Assembly (NCBI GenBank): GCA_039881145.1 | Contig: JAYKKI010000003.1 | Span: 4,917,001 to 4,981,000 of the forward strand | Origin: Druceiella hillmani | Lineage: Eukaryota; Arthropoda; Insecta; Lepidoptera; Hepialidae | Direction: 5' to 3' | Length of the DNA stretch: 64,000 bases | Shown here: in pieces, positions 58,521 to 64,000 of the stretch | Layout of the letters: the number at the start of each line of letters is the position of its first letter | How positions within the stretch are numbered: the first letter of the stretch is position 1 | The notes under the pieces: generated by a model | Databases searched by the model: none | What the model was told of the DNA's origin: nothing | Seen by the model: only the letters and a program-made list of their open reading frames with translations | Translations under genes and position numbers: made by a program

Positions 58521-61447
58521 AAAAAAATTGAATGATCTTGAGCTAAGAGCGATTAGACGCAAAGTGTATATTAAGATATCAATATTTAAAATCATGTTTT
58601 TAAGAAATTATTTTAATGATTGTGTTAAACTTATTTTTGGCAAAGAAATAACGTATAAATTTAAATTCGCCAAAAAATAGCCAACACAATTTTCCACATG
58701 ACATTCTCCTGCATTGCAAAAACTATTCTAACCGTCTTTATTTAGCTATCTTTCTAACATCGCTATTATACATCAGCGTGCTTGCTCTCTCACCTTTTTG
58801 TCCATATAGCATAATAAGTTCACGTTTTAAATCTGCACGATAATGAAAGATTGATGTGAATATAAAAAACATGATATAATTATGAAAATAATCATGAGAA
58901 CATGAACGAAGAGCAACAGAGGCTCCTCATTTGTGAGCTATCGCGTTACGTATAGAGGTTAGATTGTAATCTTAAAATAATTTCACCGCTTTTCAAAAGA
59001 AATAATACGATTTTATTAAATTTTTTCTTGTGATGTAGGATGTTTAAAAAAACCTAAACAATTTCGAATAATATTTGAAACTAACAATATTTTGAAACTA
59101 GCCATTTATAAGTGTTATAAACCTCTCTAAATCTCTAATCACCCTAAAACAAATTTAATTTTTAATTAAAATGATGCACTTATTGAACTCATCGGAAATT
59201 AGTTAATTGATAGAAGAAGAAAATGACATTGAAATTAATTACTTTTAACGTTGCGCTAATTAAAAGAGTCCCAAACTCTCACGAGATCGCTGAGAAACTA
59301 TAAAGTAAATAAGGTTATTAATAATTTGAGCATACATCTAATTATTTGATCTGTATATTTTGCTACAGTTCAGTACAGTGGCTAAAGCGCAAGTATTGGC
59401 TGGCTTCGTAATATCAGAATGCGCAACTTTACAGACCCTTCAATTTGATTTTTGCGCTCTGGTAATTTTAATTAATAGCTCTGGTAATTTTATAAAAACA
59501 TCTGCTGTTGTTTTGTCGAAGAAAAGAATATATTTATATTTGTGTTTTCGATAAAATTTTATTCAGTTAAATTACATTGTTTTTCTTGTCATTTATTTTA
59601 ATGTTGAAGAAAATATAATAATAAATGGTTTGTTTGGCGAATAATAACAAAATTATAGTTGTCCATATACATAATAACAAATTTATTACCGATACTGTAA
59701 CATTTCAACCACAAACAATGTCAGAAGAATTGTATTAATTCTTTCTATCTGATTTCCAGTTCAATATTGAAAATCTGTAAAAATTATAATTTGTAATTTC
59801 TTGAAGTAATTTTGCAATTTATTGAATAACAACAATCTTGTTATACTTTGAAAATTTGTTTTAAATACAAACAATTTAGATATTAGTTCAGTACAGAAAA
59901 ATTGCCAATTTTTGTGATTTTTTTTTAAATTAAAAGGTAAACATAAATTATGTCGTGTTTAAAAAAAATAGGAGTCGGTAATGATTATTTTATTACAAAT
60001 ACTTATTTCAAAAAATTACTTACAATAAATGTCTTTTTGTAATCACTGATATATAACACATTCAACAAACATCTCAATAGAGTTAATAAAAGAAAATTAC
60101 TAAAAATTAAAAAGGCAAATATTTATTACCTTTTAATATATAGTTTGATATACAAGTTTTTAAATTATATTTTCATGAATCCTCTTAACATACTTTAAAT
60201 ATATGGTTTTTGGGCTGATAAATAGTGAAATTTTCATTGTTGCTGAAATGCAATTGTTCCTATTTATTAATTTATCATTAAAACAAATAAAGTAACAAAT
60301 ATTTATGATTGGTAGAATTGAAAGTTTTTAATAATATTAAGTGAGGTGGACGTCATCTATTTTAAAATTTTACAAGATTTTGTTTTTAAAAATGTTCTCT
60401 TATTATCACTATTTATATTTATATATTTGTTTAATATGTTGTATCTATTTATACATTTAGAGTGAAAATAGTGAAAAATATATGCAATAGGAAAAATGAA
60501 GGCATTGTTTTGATTAATTTTTTAACCAATAAATTTTTCAAAATGAAATAATCGCCACCGAGACCTATTTTATTAGAATAAACGGCATCGTTTCTTACAT
60601 ATATTTTTCCATTAAAACATCAGTGAAATTCACATTTTTGTTAAACTGCACTCGTTTTAAACATAAACATGAAAATATATGTAAGTAAATTATATTATCT
60701 ATGACAATATTTGACAGGAGCCTTTAGATATTTCTATTTCTATCATAACGAGCGCTGCGGTCGATTTCGTTACCCCCACTCTGCAGTTCACACCCCACCA
60801 ACAAGATTCAAATAAATTGACCGTAATCCCCCTCTGGATAATACTATTGTTTGTTGTCTCATATGTCCATATGAGCCAACAAACGATAATATAAAATTAT
60901 TTACGCAAATACATATTTTATTATATTTTCCCAAATTTAATTTAACTTCATGATAATGTGTGCATTTGGAATCAAAGTTAAATGTGTGGTGGTAACATCA
61001 AGGTTATAGCAGAGCTGCTCGTTGTGTATTATTTCAAGTTTTTCATTGTTTTAATTATTTGCTTTACTTCTTTATATTGGTATCTCTAATAAACGTTGCA
61101 ATAGCCTAACTTTCTTTTACTATGTTTCCATGTTTCTCGTTTAAATTAAGATGATTCTCATACTAGCTGTGTTTCTAATATTTGGAATGATTATTTTTGT
61201 GCAAAGCTACAATTCAGGTTGTAAAAAATATGTGGCATAATACTTTTCTCAAAACTTTCAGAAAAATCTATCTAAAAGTAACGCTTCAGCAAAACCATGA
61301 AATACTTCCAATATATAAATTCATATAATCGCTTATCTGAAAATATGCTACTACTTATAATCCAAGCTGGTTACGCCAGTTAAAAATGTTTTGATGATGA
61401 GAGGAGAGAATAAATTTGTAAGGAAAAACACACTCTACACACACATA

Positions 61448-61450
<3 letters not shown>
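58521..61450. other. AT-rich stretch without recognisable genes
   Basis: Apart from the hairpin at 60,845-60,888 and a GC-richer patch at 60,740-60,850, only short AT-driven frames are present. Confidence 0.5.
60845..60888. repeat. 20-bp-arm hairpin
   Basis: TATTGTTTGTTGTCTCATAT at 60,845-60,864 pairs with 60,869-60,888 at 18 of 20 positions across a GTCC loop. Confidence 0.8.

Positions 61451-61451
<1 letters not shown>

Positions 61452-61492
<41 letters not shown>
61452..61492. repeat. (TA)n microsatellite
   Basis: A TA run of about 40 bases, preceded by an AC-rich stretch (CTACACACACATATAA). Confidence 0.97.
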
Positions 61493-61494
<2 letters not shown>

Positions 61495-62563
61495 CATCAT
61501 CGTATTATTACTTCCGATAGTGGCTAGCAATCAACAATGTAATATAATTTGAAAATATAATCTGTAACTACCAGTATTAACGTTCGCACGAGTTAACCGA
61601 ATATGCCGAAGTAATTCATTATGTCACTTCTAACTTTTTCCACTATACGCACTGAACTTAAGCTAACAGAGTTAAATTATTCGCAGCAAGTGTATCGTAA
61701 AGTGATTTGAGCAAACTTCTCTTCTCAATTGATAAGATGTGATTAATATTTTCGGTGAGAGTTTTAAATTGCGTTATTTTTACTTTTCGTCTAATATGGA
61801 GACAAAAGAGTTGAGAAAAAAATGTCATTCTGGATTATTTATTGATGTATATAGAATATGTGTATTATGTGTGTATTGTATATAAAAACCGAAAAATTAT
61901 AAAACTAAACTAACTCCAAAAATAGCTAAAATATGGTTTCATTATGTGGCGTGAATACTTCACCTAACGAAATGGAAAATTACATATTACAAATAGTAAT
62001 GCATAGATATATATCACGTACACATATATCCCTCATTCGATCCTTAAATTAAACATTAATACGTTGCCTGTGAAACGTACACAAAAGTTACATAAATGGA
62101 AAGTATTCATTTGGATATCGACACAGTATTTAGAAATTATTTTCGGTACAATCTTTATACTTTAGTAACAAGCCAATAAAAATATTGCTTGTATTTAGAA
62201 GTTAGCTTTAAATAAATGTCGGAAAAATCAGAACAAGATGGGGGATACATCGTCAAATAAAAAAAATTAGGAGGCCTTGTTTTTACTCTTTTAATTAAAG
62301 TAGTAAATGTGTTATTCAGTTAAAAACATTAATTAAGTCGAGGATGTTCCAATTTCCATGGTAAGTATATTAATGTTGATATTTTTATAAACTTATGAGA
62401 GTTCTTGTTGATTTTTCAGGCAGTTGTTGAAATTTTTAAAGATAGTTTCTATTGTAAAATTTCGATGAGTCAAAAATGCAACGGAAAATATTTGCTATCT
62501 GATATGCAATTTGCATTATAATTTTAATTTTTGCAAATAATATAATACGAGGCAAAAATTGTT

Positions 62564-62702
62564 TGTTGCATAAATAATTATTTAACATAGGGCAGCACAA
62601 GCTCTCCAGTCAGTGGGCTAACATGGTAGGTATTGTTGGCACAATAAAAAACGTGTTTGTCAATCAAAGAGTTTTAGTGTAATAATTAATTACAAGAAAT
62701 AC
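62564..62702 (+). repeat. left LTR of the deleted element
   Basis: It begins TGTTGCATAAATAATTATT and contains TTGTTGGCACAATAAAAAAC with an AATAAA signal. It is only 139 bases, short for an LTR. Confidence 0.75.
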
Positions 62703-62905
62703 CCAAGAAAAATAAAAAGAGTTGGTCATTAGGTAAAATTATTAAGATTCTAATACCAGGTGTAACTTACGTGGTAGAAGTGGATGGACTCCAATCGAAA
62801 CGACAGGTCAACCAGCTTGTTGAATGTGGCCAAAATTTAAAATTAGAAATAATGACTATAAAATATAATTTAAGAACATATCAATATCTACGTTTAGATA
62901 TATAA
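62702..62905 (+). pseudogene. integrase C-terminal fragment (Gypsy-type pol)
   Basis: The frame contains SWSLGKIIKI, PGVTYVVEVDGLQSK and QVNQLVECG. The pattern W..G.V...GPVTYEV...G....RHVDQLR is the small beta-barrel C-terminal part of Gypsy-type integrases, which binds DNA next to the catalytic core. Here the frame is open up to a stop at 62,903-62,905 but starts abruptly at the edge of the left LTR, so only the final 65 or so residues remain. No catalytic residues are present. Confidence 0.7.
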
Positions 62906-62950
62906 TGCATATAGAGTTATTTAGAGGTTCTAGTTCTGTTTTTCTTTTTT

Positions 62951-62964
62951 AAAGTGAGGGGGAG
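62951..62964 (+). promoter_or_regulatory. polypurine tract
   Basis: AAAGTGAGGGGGAG has a single pyrimidine and directly abuts the TGTTG start of the right LTR. That is where plus-strand DNA synthesis is primed in LTR retrotransposons. Confidence 0.75.
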
Positions 62965-63103
62965 TGTTGGATAAATAATTATTAAACAAAGGGCAGCATA
63001 AACTTTCCAATCATTGGGCTGACATGTTAAGTGTTGTTGGCACAATAAAAAACTTGTTTGTCACTTAAAATATTTTAATGTATTAATTAATTACAAGAAA
63101 TAC
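62965..63103 (+). repeat. right LTR of the deleted element
   Basis: It begins TGTTGGATAAATAATTATT and is collinear with the left repeat without gaps. The sequence after it (GATATAATATTACACATA) has no obvious match to the flank before the left LTR. Confidence 0.75.
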
Positions 63104-64000
63104 GATATAATATTACACATATAAATATGTTTAAGTAAATCTGAAAGACCAATTAAATATTAAAGTTTTAATTTAAATATATAATATAATTTAAATATAA
63201 AATAAGCGCCACACATAACATAATAGAGATTCAAAATTTGGTGACTTTATATCAACGAAAAATTTATGTAATAGTAGGAAACAAATATTATTTTTACTCG
63301 CGTTTTTGACATAAGACGTTGAACTTGCAGTCATATATGGAGGTTATTTAACATACTAAAATGTAAATACATTTTAGGGAACGTGTAATAATACTAAAAA
63401 AGTTTAATGTGTCCTCGTTATAATATCGCAATCCATTATGTCAAGTAATATATACACTTTACTAATAGTTGACAGCTGAAGTTTTAGTCGGGCTAACAAG
63501 TTTATTAGGTATTGACGCATACCTAAATTTTACACAGTTTCCTTTCAGCTGTCCTTTACAATAAATTTGAATTCATGAAAATACAATACTCATCTCAGCA
63601 CTTTTTCTTTAAAACTCAACTAGTAATAAATTATACTTATGATATATATAATCAGACAATTTTAAATAAAATGCAAGCAATATTGAAATCAAATAATTTA
63701 TCATTTCGTAATTCCCTATGAGATAGCTTTCTATTATGTTACATATAAAATACCTATATAAAGTAAAAAAAGATTAGAATAAGACATCATAAGTCCAAGT
63801 TTTGTCATTAAGCCGGTTCATATTTTTATGTGTGTATTTTACTGCTTTATGACTGAATCGAATCATATAAATTATTAATATCGGATAATTTTTTATTTAT
63901 ATGAAAATGTCATAATTTGTCCATACTTATCTAATTGCATTTATGTATTTTATTTGTCAATGTATTTGTTTTAACTGATTATAACTAATGTAGAGGAAGA
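63104..64000. other. AT-rich stretch without recognisable genes
   Basis: No coding motif, inverted repeat or microsatellite stands out to the end of the window. Confidence 0.5.

Larger units (their letters stand above)
62564..63103 (+). mobile_element. internally deleted LTR retrotransposon
   Basis: Two direct repeats of 139 bases each (62,564-62,702 and 62,965-63,103), starting TGTTG and ending ACAAGAAATAC, flank a 262-base interior. The interior holds the C-terminal end of an integrase frame and, immediately before the right repeat, the purine-rich AAAGTGAGGGGGAG. LTR, pol end, polypurine tract, LTR is the 3' half order of a Gypsy-type element. No primer-binding site, gag, protease or RT follows the left repeat, so most of the interior was deleted. 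The repeats differ at about 20 of 139 positions without gaps, so the insertion is old. No target duplication was found. Confidence 0.75.

Overview
The window looks like AT-rich, gene-poor, non-coding DNA from a large invertebrate nuclear genome. Long (TA)n/(TG)n microsatellites, Penelope-like, LINE, LTR, Helitron-like and DNA-transposon remnants, and the lack of any intact long reading frame all point that way. Two decayed transposon-type proteins resemble families I know mainly from arthropod genomes, so an arthropod is my best guess. A mollusc or another invertebrate cannot be excluded. No rRNA, intact tRNA, CRISPR array or bacterial-type operon is visible.

Region by region. 1-3 kb holds a possible tRNA-derived SINE remnant (about 2.37 kb). 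3.0-4.25 kb is a 3' fragment of a Penelope-like element (PLE copy 1). 4.4-14.7 kb is mostly anonymous, with one unusually long unrecognised open frame at 11.6-12.05 kb. 14.73-16.97 kb is PLE copy 2, with a broken RT plus GIY-YIG reading frame between two inverted terminal arms. 17-25 kb carries anonymous sequence blocks that recur elsewhere in the window. 25.3-25.85 kb (minus) is a decayed transposon-type gene with a cysteine-rich tail. 26.2-27.2 and 28.3-28.45 kb are Helitron-like remnants. 31.5-31.96 kb (minus) is the 3' end of a LINE. 33.8-34.07 kb is a head-to-head pair of PLE ends (copy 4). 36.3-37.26 kb is bounded by 23-bp terminal inverted repeats. 37.6-39.2 kb is PLE copy 3. 39.6-40.8 kb is a second decayed transposon-type gene. 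41.16-41.72 kb is a degenerate tandem repeat with a unit of about 120 bp. 42-62.5 kb is nearly featureless apart from microsatellites and several good hairpins. 62.56-63.10 kb is a small internally deleted LTR retrotransposon (LTR, integrase tail, polypurine tract, LTR).

The most distinctive signals are four. (1) The PLE terminal repeats carry a hammerhead-ribozyme-like motif and a shared antisense open frame. (2) Five kinds of diverged block, all in the same orientation, recur between 4 and 34 kb, which suggests ancient tandem duplication or a very old unclassified repeat family. (3) A 46-bp-arm hairpin lies at 42.13-42.22 kb. (4) The degenerate tandem array starts directly after the pseudogene at 39.6-40.8 kb. 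All similarities were judged by eye, without alignment tools.
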